A stretch of 42,000 bases of DNA, from the NCBI GenBank assembly GCA_018399135.1, contig JAGYPB010000023.1, positions 1 to 42,000 of the forward strand, in the 5' to 3' direction. A model generated the notes under the pieces. The model was not told the origin of the DNA. It did no database searches and worked only from the letters and a program-made list of their open reading frames with translations. The stretch comes from Deltaproteobacteria bacterium (GTDB lineage Bacteria; Desulfobacterota; Desulfuromonadia; Desulfuromonadales; Geopsychrobacteraceae). Below, piece by piece: positions 26,749 through 35,687 of this stretch (the first letter of the stretch is position 1; the number at the start of each line of letters is the position of its first letter). Position numbers and translations under genes: made by a program.

Positions 26749-28104
26749 CTAACCACGCAATTCAATGCAGACCGACGAAAGGGTCTCAGGGACAACAACA
26801 CCAAACCCTGAACGCTGCAACCCGGCAACCCACAACAGGTTCTCGCCGGCAACAAGAAGGGGAGTACACAGGCGCCTTTCATGCTCGATCTTTAAATCCG
26901 AAAACAACTGCTTGACGAGCTTGTGACCAGTCATTCCCAACGGCACAAAACGATCACCAGAACGCCAGGTACGCACCGCCAGGGGCAAATCAACTGCCGC
27001 CGGATCAACATACACCCGGTGAGCGGTTTCCGCCTCTACCTGCTGTACCAGCGTTACGACCAGTTTACGTCCATCGGGCAACAGGGTCTCACCGGGAACC
27101 TGCAGCGGCAGGCTATACTGCGGTGGCGGTTCCGGCGCAGCACGACGCAACCACAATCGCTCATAGCGGCGAGCCACCCAGCAACCGGGCAAGTCAAGCT
27201 GGGCCTGGCTGCGGGAACCACCCAGCAGGTCATCAACAGCGCGCAGGTGAACCGACTCAATCCCTAGAAGGTGGCCGCGAACCCGGTTCAGCGCCTCGCG
27301 CAATAAACGCAGGCGCAGGGCGGGATGAAAAGACAGCAGCTGCGAACGCAGCAGCCGCAACCCATCTTCAGCAGAAACAAGGATGAAGGGAAAATGCGTA
27401 TTGACCTGATCACGCCAGAAGTCCTCTTCGGCAGCAACCTGACGACTCAGAACGACCAACCGCTCACCGAATTGCGGGTTAACTTCCTCCAGTAGCGGAA
27501 TAATCTGATGACGGAGCCGATTGCGAACAAAATCCTGATCCTGATTGCTGTCATCCTCGCGCCAGGCCAAAGACTGACGACGAGCATAAGCCAGCAATTG
27601 CCGGCGGCTGCAGGAGAGCAGTGGTCGCCACCAGATTCCATCAAGAACTGCCATCCCGCTCAAACCACTGACTCCGGTACCACGAACCAGCCGCTGCAAC
27701 AGGGTTTCAACCTGATCATTACGATGGTGACCAAGGGCGATCAACGGGGCACCAGTTGTTGCAGCAACCCGCTCCAACAGACGGCGGCGCGCCAGACGCC
27801 CGGCCATCTCCAGACTGGTTTTTTCTTGCTTTGCCAACTCCGGAACGTCACAGGAAACGCTGTGGCAGCGGATACCAAGCCGGTGGCACAGTTCCTCAAC
27901 AAAAAGGGCATCACCTCCAGCCTCCGGGCGGATACAATGATTGAGATGAACAGCATGAAGGCTCAAGCTATGATCAGTGGCAATCTGGTGCAACACATGC
28001 AGCAACACCACCGAGTCGACCCCGCCGGAGACCGCAACGACAACGGAATTGACCCCTGCGGGCAGGGAGCTCAGTATGAGTTTATTGAGAGGGCAATCTG
28101 ACAT
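26749..28104 (-). CDS. tilS: tRNA(Ile)-lysidine synthase
   Basis: TilS converts C34 of the CAU anticodon of tRNA-Ile2 to lysidine, so that the tRNA reads AUA and is charged with Ile. The PP-loop ATPase motif is VAVSGGVDSVVLLHVL (about residues 22-37). HHRNDQVETLLQRLVRGTG is the catalytic HxxxD-type block. The C-terminal domain includes WRSGDRFVPLGMTGHKLVKQLF. The length of 451 residues is typical. The ATG at 28104 or a TTG one codon earlier can start it; the ribosome site is weak. The gene begins only 21 bp after a strong terminator that closes the two-tRNA unit. Confidence 0.95.
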   Translation of the reverse strand: MSDCPLNKLILSSLPAGVNSVVVAVSGGVDSVVLLHVLHQIATDHSLSLHAVHLNHCIRPEAGGDALFVEELCHRLGIRCHSVSCDVPELAKQEKTSLEMAGRLARRRLLERVAATTGAPLIALGHHRNDQVETLLQRLVRGTGVSGLSGMAVLDGIWWRPLLSCSRRQLLAYARRQSLAWREDDSNQDQDFVRNRLRHQIIPLLEEVNPQFGERLVVLSRQVAAEEDFWRDQVNTHFPFILVSAEDGLRLLRSQLLSFHPALRLRLLREALNRVRGHLLGIESVHLRAVDDLLGGSRSQAQLDLPGCWVARRYERLWLRRAAPEPPPQYSLPLQVPGETLLPDGRKLVVTLVQQVEAETAHRVYVDPAAVDLPLAVRTWRSGDRFVPLGMTGHKLVKQLFSDLKIEHERRLCTPLLVAGENLLWVAGLQRSGFGVVVPETLSSVCIELRG

Positions 28105-28125
28105 CAATACCGGCTTGCTCGTTAT

Positions 28126-28160
28126 AAAAAAAGCCCTTCCAGACGGGAAGGGCTTTTTTT
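28126..28160 (-). terminator. Strong bidirectional intrinsic terminator
   Basis: An 8-bp GC-rich stem GCCCTTCC/GGAAGGGC with a 5-nt loop is flanked by seven A and seven T. On the minus strand it closes the tRNA-fMet/tRNA-Met unit, 5 bp after the CCA end. It also lies just before tilS. Confidence 0.9.
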
Positions 28161-28164
28161 ATTG

Positions 28165-28241
28165 TGGTGGCGGTGCAGAGATTCGAACTCCGGACACTGC
28201 GGATATGAGCCGCATGCTCTAACCAACTGAGCTACACCGCC
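28165..28241 (-). tRNA. tRNA-Met (CAU), elongator
   Basis: The 77-nt gene folds as a full cloverleaf. The acceptor stem is GGCGGTG/CACCGCC with discriminator A and an encoded CCA. The D-arm is AGCTCAGTTGGTTAGAGC, the anticodon stem TGCGG/CCGCA with loop CTCATAT (anticodon CAT), and the T-loop contains TTCGAAT. Acceptor positions 4-5 are GG rather than the CC typical of tRNA-Ile2, so elongator Met is favoured. Confidence 0.92.
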
Positions 28242-28277
28242 AAATTGATGCGAACCTCCGACAGGAGATAATTGATT

Positions 28278-28354
<77 letters not shown>

Positions 28355-28367
28355 ACACGAGCACTGG

Positions 28368-28396
28368 AAAATAATCTCCGAACCAACAAAAGTCAA
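28368..28396 (-). promoter_or_regulatory. Predicted promoter of the tRNA-fMet/tRNA-Met unit
   Basis: On the minus strand TTGACT (28391-28396), a 17-bp spacer and TATTTT (28368-28373) lie just before tRNA-fMet, with transcription expected to begin about 7 bp upstream of the mature 5' end. Confidence 0.7.
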
Positions 28397-28440
28397 GACA
28401 AAAACGCGGGCAACAGGTGGATCTGCAGCAACGCTGAACA

Positions 28441-29217
28441 TCAGCGATCATGACGGGTCACCAACCCCTCAATCTTTTCCTGCTCATGAATAATTTTGCG
28501 CGCAACGCCGGCGGTATCGGAATCAGCGTAAGGTCCGATGCGGACCCGATACCAGATTCCACGCTCACCCAGGTTGGCTTCAGCAAGAAATGCCGGGTAG
28601 CCTTTGTCGAGCATGCGCTGACGCAAGGAAGCCGCATCCGCCGCTGAACCAAAAGAACCGACCTGCACCACGTGGCTACCCTGTGCGGTGATATCGGGCA
28701 AAAGCGGTTCGGCAGGAGCTTGTACAACCGCAGAGGCGGCCTGCTGTTGTTGCGCCGGCTGTACCGCTACGGCCACCTGAGCCGGTGCTTGCGTCCCACC
28801 GCCTGAAACCACAATCGGCTGATCAGCCAAATCCAGTGGTGGCTGAGATTCCTGTGGAGCTGAGGGCTGATTGATACCACTACCTAACGGGGAAGAATCA
28901 CGAATCAGGTCATCATAAAAGCTCAGGCGCGCATTTTCCACGACGGTATCAAGCAATACGCCTTTTTCGCCGGCCTGTTCCTCTGCCGGTGGCGGAGCAG
29001 GAGCAGGTATCGGCGGTGATACAGGCACCTGAACGATTCCTGCCTCCTCCTGTTGTTCTTCAATCTGCCGGGCAAAGTCACGTTCAGCACTGCGTCGACC
29101 AGTTGTAACCCCAAGCACGAAGCTGAGTAACGAAACCAGCAACAGCAGCGCCAGAATAATAATAGTCTGGCGTTTTTCCAGGCGTCGTTGACTGCGGGTT
29201 TTTGTTTCCGTCTGCAT
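28441..29217 (-). CDS. SPOR-domain membrane protein
   Basis: This 258-residue inner-membrane protein has a basic cytoplasmic N-terminus, a single transmembrane helix (TIIILALLLLVSLLSFVLGV, about residues 18-37), a long Pro/Ala/Gln-rich linker and a C-terminal SPOR domain (about residues 180-255, HVVQVGSFGSAADAASLRQRM and WYRVRIGPYAD). SPOR domains bind peptidoglycan lacking stem peptides at division sites, as in DedD and FtsN. The gene lies behind argS and an FtsB-like gene, which supports a role in division or envelope. The ribosome site GGGAG is 7 bp before the ATG. Confidence 0.9.
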   Translation of the reverse strand: MQTETKTRSQRRLEKRQTIIILALLLLVSLLSFVLGVTTGRRSAERDFARQIEEQQEEAGIVQVPVSPPIPAPAPPPAEEQAGEKGVLLDTVVENARLSFYDDLIRDSSPLGSGINQPSAPQESQPPLDLADQPIVVSGGGTQAPAQVAVAVQPAQQQQAASAVVQAPAEPLLPDITAQGSHVVQVGSFGSAADAASLRQRMLDKGYPAFLAEANLGERGIWYRVRIGPYADSDTAGVARKIIHEQEKIEGLVTRHDR

Positions 29218-29248
29218 GATTTACTCCCTTATCGCGGGATCTGTTTAC

Positions 29249-30913
29249 TTACATTTGTTCCGGCGCCGACACCCCGAGCAACCTTAAGGCATTCGCCAGA
29301 ACAATCCGTACAGCGTTAACCAGGTACAATCGAGCGCTTGTGACCTGGGTATCTTCATCCAGCACCCGGTGGCGATTATAATAACTATGGAGCTGCGCCG
29401 CCAGATCCTGCAGATAAAAGACCAGACGATGGGGCTCATAGTGTAGTGCCGCCCCTTCAATCGCTTCAGGAAAACGCGACAATTGTCTGATCAGAGCAAT
29501 TTCGTCAGCGAGGGTCAATTGGGAAAAGTCAAACTGCGCAAGCGTTGGCTGCACCAGACCGACCTCAGCGGCATTACGATTAATACTGCAGATACGGGCA
29601 TGGGCATATTGTACATAGTAGACCGGATTATCACTACTGTTCTGCTTAGCCAACTCCAGATCAAAATCAAGCTGACTGTCGCAACGCCGCATCAAGAAGA
29701 AAAATCGGCAGGCATCACGCCCGACTTCATCAATCACTTCCCGCAGTGTGACAAAGTTGCCGGAGCGCTTGCCCATAACAAACGGCTGGCCGTCACGCAG
29801 CAGATTGACCATCTGAATCAACAACACCTCCAGGGCTTCAGCGGGCAGGCCAAAGCCCTTGAGCATTGCCTTCATACGCGGAATATAGCCGTGATGATCC
29901 GCGCCCCAGACATCAATAACACGGTCAAAACCACGATCGAATTTTTCCAGATGATAGGCAACATCCGAAGCAAAATAGGTGTAGCTGCCGTCCGACTTGA
30001 TCAATACCCGGTTTTTATCATCACCAAAATCGGTGGTACGCAACCACAGGGCTCCCTCTTCTTCATAGGTCAGTCCTTTTTCCTTCAGCCGACCAAGTTC
30101 CTGCTCGACCATATTGCGATCGTAGAGGCTTTGCTCGCTGTACCAGTTATTGAAACGGATACCGAAGGCATCAAGGTCTGTATCAATCCATGTCAAAATC
30201 TGCTCTACACCAAAACGACTGCAGCGGCTGACCGCCTCCTCATCGTCCAGATCAGCAAGTTCGCCCTGCTCCTGGCGCAAACGGGACGCCAGTTCGGTAA
30301 TATAGGCGGCCTGATAACCATCCTCAGGGAAATCAATCACCTCACCCTGCAGTTCGCGCAGGCGCAGTAGAATCGACTGTCCCAGAGTCTGCACCTGATT
30401 ACCGGCATCGTTGATGTAGTATTCGCGCTGGACGTCAAACCCGGCGGCGTCAAGAATTGACGCCAGAGCATCACCTACCACGGCACCCCGGCCATGACCG
30501 ATATGCAGCGGCCCGGTCGGATTGGCACTGACAAACTCGACTTGAACCTTGATACCGTCACCGACCTGAGAGCGTCCGAAACTATCCTGTTCGGCATAGA
30601 TACGCTGAAGCACTTTAGCCCAATAACCTGCAGCAAGACGGAAGTTAATAAACCCCGGCCCGGCTATCTCTACCGCATCAAAAAGTGCATCAGCGCTTAA
30701 TGATACCGCCAGAATTTCGGCAATCTGCCGCGGCGACCTGGATTCGGGACGCGCCAGCATCATCGCCAGATTGGTGGCATAATCACCATGTTCCGGTTTT
30801 TTGGGCACCTCCAGCTGAATCTCGGCAGGAAATTCACCAGAAGTCAAAGTTCCCTGCTCATAACAACGTTCCAGCACCTGCTTGAGCGCTGATCGGATAT
30901 CGTCCTTAATCAC
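29249..30913 (-). CDS. argS: Arginyl-tRNA synthetase
   Basis: ArgS charges tRNA-Arg with arginine. It is a class I synthetase of 554 residues. The HIGH motif is in NPTGPLHIGHGRGA (residues 131-144). The KMSKS loop is replaced by GKRSGNF, as is common in ArgRS. The N-terminal Add1 domain (about residues 5-95) and the C-terminal DALR anticodon domain (YVQYAHARICSINRN onward) are complete. It starts with GTG, with AGAGG 7 bp upstream, and overlaps the FtsB-like gene by 8 bp. Confidence 0.97.
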   Translation of the reverse strand: MIKDDIRSALKQVLERCYEQGTLTSGEFPAEIQLEVPKKPEHGDYATNLAMMLARPESRSPRQIAEILAVSLSADALFDAVEIAGPGFINFRLAAGYWAKVLQRIYAEQDSFGRSQVGDGIKVQVEFVSANPTGPLHIGHGRGAVVGDALASILDAAGFDVQREYYINDAGNQVQTLGQSILLRLRELQGEVIDFPEDGYQAAYITELASRLRQEQGELADLDDEEAVSRCSRFGVEQILTWIDTDLDAFGIRFNNWYSEQSLYDRNMVEQELGRLKEKGLTYEEEGALWLRTTDFGDDKNRVLIKSDGSYTYFASDVAYHLEKFDRGFDRVIDVWGADHHGYIPRMKAMLKGFGLPAEALEVLLIQMVNLLRDGQPFVMGKRSGNFVTLREVIDEVGRDACRFFFLMRRCDSQLDFDLELAKQNSSDNPVYYVQYAHARICSINRNAAEVGLVQPTLAQFDFSQLTLADEIALIRQLSRFPEAIEGAALHYEPHRLVFYLQDLAAQLHSYYNRHRVLDEDTQVTSARLYLVNAVRIVLANALRLLGVSAPEQM

Positions 30914-31244
30914 TTACGGCCTCTTTCTCTTTTAAATGTTCTGGCGCAACAAAATAGATCAATTCCCCCTCGCGCACCATTCCCAGCCGCGAGCGGGCCA
31001 GCTGCTCCCAATAGTCCCGATCATGATTGAGCCGCTCGATCTTCTGGCGCAAATCCTGCTCCTGCGCCTGCATCTCTTCCAGCCGCTGTTGCAACTCCTG
31101 TTGCTGGCGTTGTGCCTGGACGATGCGCAGAACACCACGATTACCAAACACCGCAAAGGCGGCCATCAATAAGATAAGCACCAGCAGGACAAGTGTCAGC
31201 AGATTATTCCTGCCGGGCAACCCTGATTCATGTTCCGATCCCAA
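30906..31244 (-). CDS. Septum formation initiator, FtsB/DivIC family
   Basis: This 112-residue protein has one transmembrane helix (LLTLVLLVLILLMAAFAVFG, about residues 15-34) followed by a Gln/Glu-rich coiled coil (about 38-75) and the short family block SRLGMVREGELIYFV. FtsB and DivIC link FtsL and FtsQ in the divisome and help activate septal peptidoglycan synthesis. The start is TTG with GGGGAG 4 bp upstream; no suitable ATG lies nearby. The subfamily is not resolved. Confidence 0.87.
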   Translation of the reverse strand: MGSEHESGLPGRNNLLTLVLLVLILLMAAFAVFGNRGVLRIVQAQRQQQELQQRLEEMQAQEQDLRQKIERLNHDRDYWEQLARSRLGMVREGELIYFVAPEHLKEKEAVSD

Positions 31245-31342
31245 GCGTCTCCCCGTTCAGATCAACTCTGCGACCATCAGGCACACAGACTTTCAAACCA
31301 ACCAATCAGGGTCAACCCCCGACCGATAGCAATATCCATCTA

Positions 31343-33406
31343 TCAGCTGCCGCCCAGACCACTACTGAAACCACCAACTGAACCAAGGCCAAGCATGCTG
31401 AACGTCAGCATCAAGGAGCGTTCTCCATCGGTGCGCTCACGCAAGGTCAACAATAGACTCCAGCATTGCCGGCGATATTCGATCCCGACCCGTTCTTCGA
31501 GGCGATCATCGGTAAAAAAATCATAGCGCTGCTGATAGGTCAGATAAATCGGCTGCAAAAAACTCAAACCCAGATTGATTTCACCATAGTCAAGGTCGGT
31601 GCGGCGGTCAACATTGTAACTGACCCGCAGATAGTTTTCAGAGCGATCGGCGATCTGACCCTCGACCAGCAACTCTTTCATATCATTAGTGCGTGTATCA
31701 ACAATCACATCCGCTCCCAGACGCATATGCGCAAGGGGCAACAGGGTCAACTGAGCGCGGGCCTCACCGAAACCTTTTTCCTGCTGATCTTCGCGCAGAT
31801 GCTGCAACAGCGACAGGCGCAGATAGAGCCAATCACGATACTGACGGCGTCCATCCTCAGCGTCCAGGCGCGCCCGCAAGCGCTGCACCAGGGCATATTC
31901 GATGCGATTCCTGGAAGCGATCCGGTCAAAAGAATCGAACACCGGAATGTGCTGTTGATCTCTTTCCGGCACATAATGATAGACGACTTCCGGATTGATC
32001 GCGTGCCGCGCCCGCCCTGAAAAGCCGAAGGGCAGATCGTAGGTGCGTTGCAAGGGGGGTGTTGAAACCCGGGTTGTGACTTCGAGAATCCCATGCTGTT
32101 CGGTGGAAGAATCCTGATTCAGATCCCAGTAGTAGCGCTGCCGATAGGCCACTGTCGGATTGACACTCAGTAGATTGAAGAGTCGCGGATTCAGGCTTAT
32201 TGCCGGTCGCAGCATCAGGCGTTGCCCTGTAATCCCTTCACGCCGCCAGAAATGAGTATACTCAGAGCCCCATTCATAAGCCAGCAGGGTACTGCCGATA
32301 GTGCTGCGGGCAATATTGAAATTGATTCGTGGCAACATCTGCAGGGTGCGTTGCTGGTCGGTCTCAAGATTTCTGGTGTACTGCAACAGACCAACCAGAT
32401 TGGCGCGCCCCCAATGACGGCTCAAAGAGAAGGTTGACTGTGCCTGATCACGGTTATATTCTCCGGCAACCTCACCGAAGTCCCTGAAATATTCGTCATC
32501 GTTAACATAAAGGGCATCAGCCACCATACGCACCTGACCGGGCAGCGTTCCGGTATGACCCCATTCAAGAGCATAACGCTCCTCGTCGATCCGCTCGTCA
32601 TCAACCTTGCGCACATCGATATGGTAGGCGCGCGCCTCACCGGCATTGTCAGCACCGAATATATAACGATATTCCAACCCCTTGCCGACCCCCATTTTCG
32701 ACAGGTAGTCCAGATAAAGTGTGGCATCCTGATTGACACCAAGCACCTGGTAATAGGCCGCACCATAGCTGAACCCACGTTTTTTGGAGTAACCCGCAGA
32801 AGGAATCAGCAGGCCCGATTCGCGCTCGGTTTTAGCTGGATAAATCATGTAGGGAAAATACAGGGTGGGGATATCCTTAAGATAAAAAACCATGTGCCGG
32901 GCGCGCGCATAACCTCCCAGGGTAACACCAATATTCTCGGCACCAAACTTCCAGTCCGGCACATCACCGTCGCAGGTGGTAAAGGTGCCGGAAGAAATCC
33001 GGTAATCGTCTTCCCCCAGTTGCTCGATACTGCTGCCGCGAACGTGGAGGTTTTCCTCGAGCAGATAAAAGTAACCCTGGTTAACGCGTCCGGTTCCGGC
33101 ATCCAGATTGTAACAGGCAGTGGAACCGGTCAGGGTTTCCGTCGGCGCAAGGAACTGCACATTGCCGCTGGCTTCAACCTCACCGGTAGCACGATTCCAG
33201 CTCATCTGCTCACTTGACACCTCAAGCTCACCCTGGTTCAATCTGACATCACCACGGGCCTGATAAAGCTCGGCCTCATGATCGTAGCTCAGTTCATCTG
33301 CTTCAAGATAAACCGGCTCTCCCATCACCACAACGCGACTGCGCGCTTCAATGCTCGTGGCGACAGAACAGCAGATCAACAACAGAACCAGGTGGCGCAT
33401 CAGCAT
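31343..33406 (-). CDS. lptD: LPS-assembly protein LptD
   Basis: LptD is the outer-membrane barrel that inserts LPS into the outer leaflet, together with the lipoprotein LptE. The N-terminus is a signal peptide (HLVLLLICCSVATSIEA). An OstA/LptA-like periplasmic domain follows (about residues 30-130, with YDHEAELYQARGDVRLNQG). The rest is a barrel rich in alternating aromatic and charged strands, including YPAKTERESGLLIPSAGYSKKRG. At about 687 residues it is shorter than E. coli LptD (784). Possible starts are ATG at 33406 or 33400, or TTG at 33412. Its place in a run with accD and folC is not related to its function. Confidence 0.93.
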   Translation of the reverse strand: MLMRHLVLLLICCSVATSIEARSRVVVMGEPVYLEADELSYDHEAELYQARGDVRLNQGELEVSSEQMSWNRATGEVEASGNVQFLAPTETLTGSTACYNLDAGTGRVNQGYFYLLEENLHVRGSSIEQLGEDDYRISSGTFTTCDGDVPDWKFGAENIGVTLGGYARARHMVFYLKDIPTLYFPYMIYPAKTERESGLLIPSAGYSKKRGFSYGAAYYQVLGVNQDATLYLDYLSKMGVGKGLEYRYIFGADNAGEARAYHIDVRKVDDERIDEERYALEWGHTGTLPGQVRMVADALYVNDDEYFRDFGEVAGEYNRDQAQSTFSLSRHWGRANLVGLLQYTRNLETDQQRTLQMLPRINFNIARSTIGSTLLAYEWGSEYTHFWRREGITGQRLMLRPAISLNPRLFNLLSVNPTVAYRQRYYWDLNQDSSTEQHGILEVTTRVSTPPLQRTYDLPFGFSGRARHAINPEVVYHYVPERDQQHIPVFDSFDRIASRNRIEYALVQRLRARLDAEDGRRQYRDWLYLRLSLLQHLREDQQEKGFGEARAQLTLLPLAHMRLGADVIVDTRTNDMKELLVEGQIADRSENYLRVSYNVDRRTDLDYGEINLGLSFLQPIYLTYQQRYDFFTDDRLEERVGIEYRRQCWSLLLTLRERTDGERSLMLTFSMLGLGSVGGFSSGLGGS

Positions 33407-33432
33407 AAGCAACTATCCAAAAGGGATACCGA

Positions 33433-34713
33433 TCAACCAATGATCGGTGTTTTATCTATCCGGGCTACCACCTGCTCGCGGATGACAGCGACCAAAAACA
33501 GAGAACCGGCAACCAGAATCAGATCATCGGTGCCGCGTGACTGTTTGGCCGCCGCTAAAGCCGCAATCGGCTCAGCAAAGCCCTGAGCTGCAACAGCATG
33601 ATCAGCGGCGTGGGCACATAAGAGCTCAGTATCAGCGGCATCCTCAACCAGAGGCCGAGTAGCGTATAGACACTGACAAAACGGCAACAACAGATCAAGC
33701 ATCGGCAACACCTGTTTATCGGCTTTACAACCGAAGATCAAGTGTACCCTCCGCAGACTTTGCTGCTTGAGATAATCAGCGAGAATCGCCGCACCGGCCT
33801 GATTATGGGCGCCATCAAGCAGCATCTTCTGCGGCAACCACTCCAGCCGTCCCGGCCAACACACGCGCTCAAGCCCCGAGCGGACGGCTGACGACCCAAG
33901 GTCGGCCCCGACTTCTCGCAAGTAACCGGCAGCAGCGGCGGCCAGAGCAAGATTCTGGTGTTGATGCACCCCGGGCAAAGTGGGATGGACAGCCTTCAGT
34001 TCAAAGCTACCGGCCCGCACATCAAACCCTTCCGGGTGCGACTGCCAGCAGTAATCGCGATCGGGGAGCAGCAGGCGGCTGCCAAGCTGTTGCGCACGAT
34101 GCTCCAGTACGACTGCGGCTTCAGGTGCCTGACGAGCACTGATCACCGGCACACCAGACTTGATAATTCCGGCTTTTTCTCCCGCCACCTGTGCCAGAGT
34201 TTCGCCGAGATGGCGGGTATGGTCAAGGGCAATGGGGGTGATCAGGCATAATTCCGGAAGAACAACATTCGTGGCATCCAGACGCCCCCCCATTCCACAC
34301 TCCATTATCGCCCAGGTAACACCCCGACGCTGAAAAGCGAGCAGAGCCATCGCGGTAGTCACCTCAAAGAAGGTAGCCTGCAACTGGTCAGCATGGGGAC
34401 GCAATTCATCAATCAACGCAACCGCCTCATTGAGTTCAAGCTGACGGGCATCGACCCTGATACGTTCGGTAAATTGGTGCAGATGGGGTGAGGTGTAAAG
34501 GCCGGCCGAGATGCCGGCTGCGTGAAAAACAGCCGCCAGGGCTGCAGCAGTTGACCCCTTACCGTTGGTGCCGGCTATATGCAGTATTCGCAGATGTTGC
34601 TGCGGGTTGCCAACGCGGTCAAGCAGTTCGGCAATTGTCTCAAGCCCCAGCTTGATGCCGAAAAAACGCAGCGAATACAGATAGTCCAGGCTATCGCGAT
34701 AATCTGGAAGCAT
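33433..34713 (-). CDS. folC: Dihydrofolate / folylpolyglutamate synthase
   Basis: FolC adds glutamate to dihydropteroate and then to folates. The Mur-ligase-type P-loop GTNGKGST is at residues 48-55. FEVTTAMALLAF, MECGMGGRLDATN and ITPIALDHTRHLG are the family blocks, and LDGAHNQAG lies in the C-terminal domain. The length of 426 residues is typical. It starts 9 bp after accD, a pairing (accD-folC) widespread in proteobacteria. Confidence 0.96.
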   Translation of the reverse strand: MLPDYRDSLDYLYSLRFFGIKLGLETIAELLDRVGNPQQHLRILHIAGTNGKGSTAAALAAVFHAAGISAGLYTSPHLHQFTERIRVDARQLELNEAVALIDELRPHADQLQATFFEVTTAMALLAFQRRGVTWAIMECGMGGRLDATNVVLPELCLITPIALDHTRHLGETLAQVAGEKAGIIKSGVPVISARQAPEAAVVLEHRAQQLGSRLLLPDRDYCWQSHPEGFDVRAGSFELKAVHPTLPGVHQHQNLALAAAAAGYLREVGADLGSSAVRSGLERVCWPGRLEWLPQKMLLDGAHNQAGAAILADYLKQQSLRRVHLIFGCKADKQVLPMLDLLLPFCQCLYATRPLVEDAADTELLCAHAADHAVAAQGFAEPIAALAAAKQSRGTDDLILVAGSLFLVAVIREQVVARIDKTPIIG

Positions 34714-34722
34714 CGCGGACGA

Positions 34723-35571
34723 TCAGCTTCTGGTGAAGATACGCAAAATCTGTGACAGGGTCCTCTTCATGTCCTGACGTTTAACAATCATATCGACCAT
34801 ACCGTGTTCAAGCAGATATTCCGAACGCTGAAACCCTTCCGGCAGGGTCTGGCGGATAGTCTGTTCAATCACCCGGGGGCCGGCAAAACCGATCAGAGCG
34901 CGGGGTTCGGCAATATTCAAATCACCGAGCATGGCAAAGCTGGCGGTCACTCCGCCGGTGGTCGGATCAGTCAACACAGAAATAAACGGGATGCCCGCGG
35001 ATTTAAGTCGAGCCAGGGCCGCGCTGGTTTTTGCCATCTGCATCAGGGACAGGATACTTTCCTGCATCCGAGCACCGCCCGACGATGAAAATATCAGCAC
35101 CGGAGCCTGGGTTTCCAATCCTTTTTCGATCGCCCGCGTGATCTTTTCTCCAACCACGGAGCCCATGCTCCCTCCCATAAAAGAAAAGTCGAACACGGCA
35201 ACAACCACCGGCAGACCATCCAGTTGGCCTTCACCGCAGATAACCGCATCACCATCACCGGCTTTTTTGACTGCGGCCTTGATCCGCTCCTTGTATCTTT
35301 TGGAATCCTTGAAATCAAGAAAGTCGACTGAACGCATTTTGGCGTCCATTTCCACGAAGCTGCCATCATCGATAATCAAATCGATGCGCTCCCTGGCACC
35401 AATACGAAAATGGTAATCACACTTCGGGCAGACATTAAAGTTACGTTCGATTTCTTTGCAATAGATAATTTCCTGGCAGTTTTTACACTTGGTCCAGACC
35501 CCTTCAGGAACCTGGACATTTTTCTTCTCAACTGAAGCCGTCAACGACTTTTTCTTACGAAACCAGACCAT
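34723..35571 (-). CDS. accD: Acetyl-CoA carboxylase carboxyltransferase subunit beta
   Basis: AccD forms, with AccA, the carboxyltransferase that moves carboxyl from biotin to acetyl-CoA, the first committed step in fatty acid synthesis. The N-terminal zinc ribbon has Cys29, Cys32, Cys48 and Cys51 (WTKCKNCQE and [10 protein letters not shown]). The carboxyltransferase core includes [21 protein letters not shown] and [12 protein letters not shown]. The ATG at 35571 has AGAGG 8 bp upstream and gives 282 residues; the longer frame from 35601 adds non-family residues. Confidence 0.97.
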   Translation of the reverse strand: MVWFRKKKSLTASVEKKNVQVPEGVWTKCKNCQEIIYCKEIERNFNVCPKCDYHFRIGARERIDLIIDDGSFVEMDAKMRSVDFLDFKDSKRYKERIKAAVKKAGDGDAVICGEGQLDGLPVVVAVFDFSFMGGSMGSVVGEKITRAIEKGLETQAPVLIFSSSGGARMQESILSLMQMAKTSAALARLKSAGIPFISVLTDPTTGGVTASFAMLGDLNIAEPRALIGFAGPRVIEQTIRQTLPEGFQRSEYLLEHGMVDMIVKRQDMKRTLSQILRIFTRS

Positions 35572-35687
35572 AATAAACCTCTTTAGTGGCTTGCAAATCA
35601 CCAGCGCTTATGACCGTTCAAGCGTTGCCACTGTCTGCACTGGAAGGATCAATTGGTGCCACAGATACGTTATAATAATATAATAAT

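Noticed and set aside
28165..28241. The second CAU tRNA as tRNA-Ile2, the TilS substrate
   Set aside because: Its acceptor stem (GGCGGTG) matches elongator tRNA-Met and lacks the C4-G69/C5-G68 pairs typical of tRNA-Ile2.
29483..30370. 295-codon open frame on the plus strand
   Set aside because: Antisense to argS, no recognisable motif or ribosome site.
31245..31342. Short frames of 20-24 codons between lptD and the FtsB-like gene
   Set aside because: No convincing ribosome site, mutually overlapping, no recognisable similarity.
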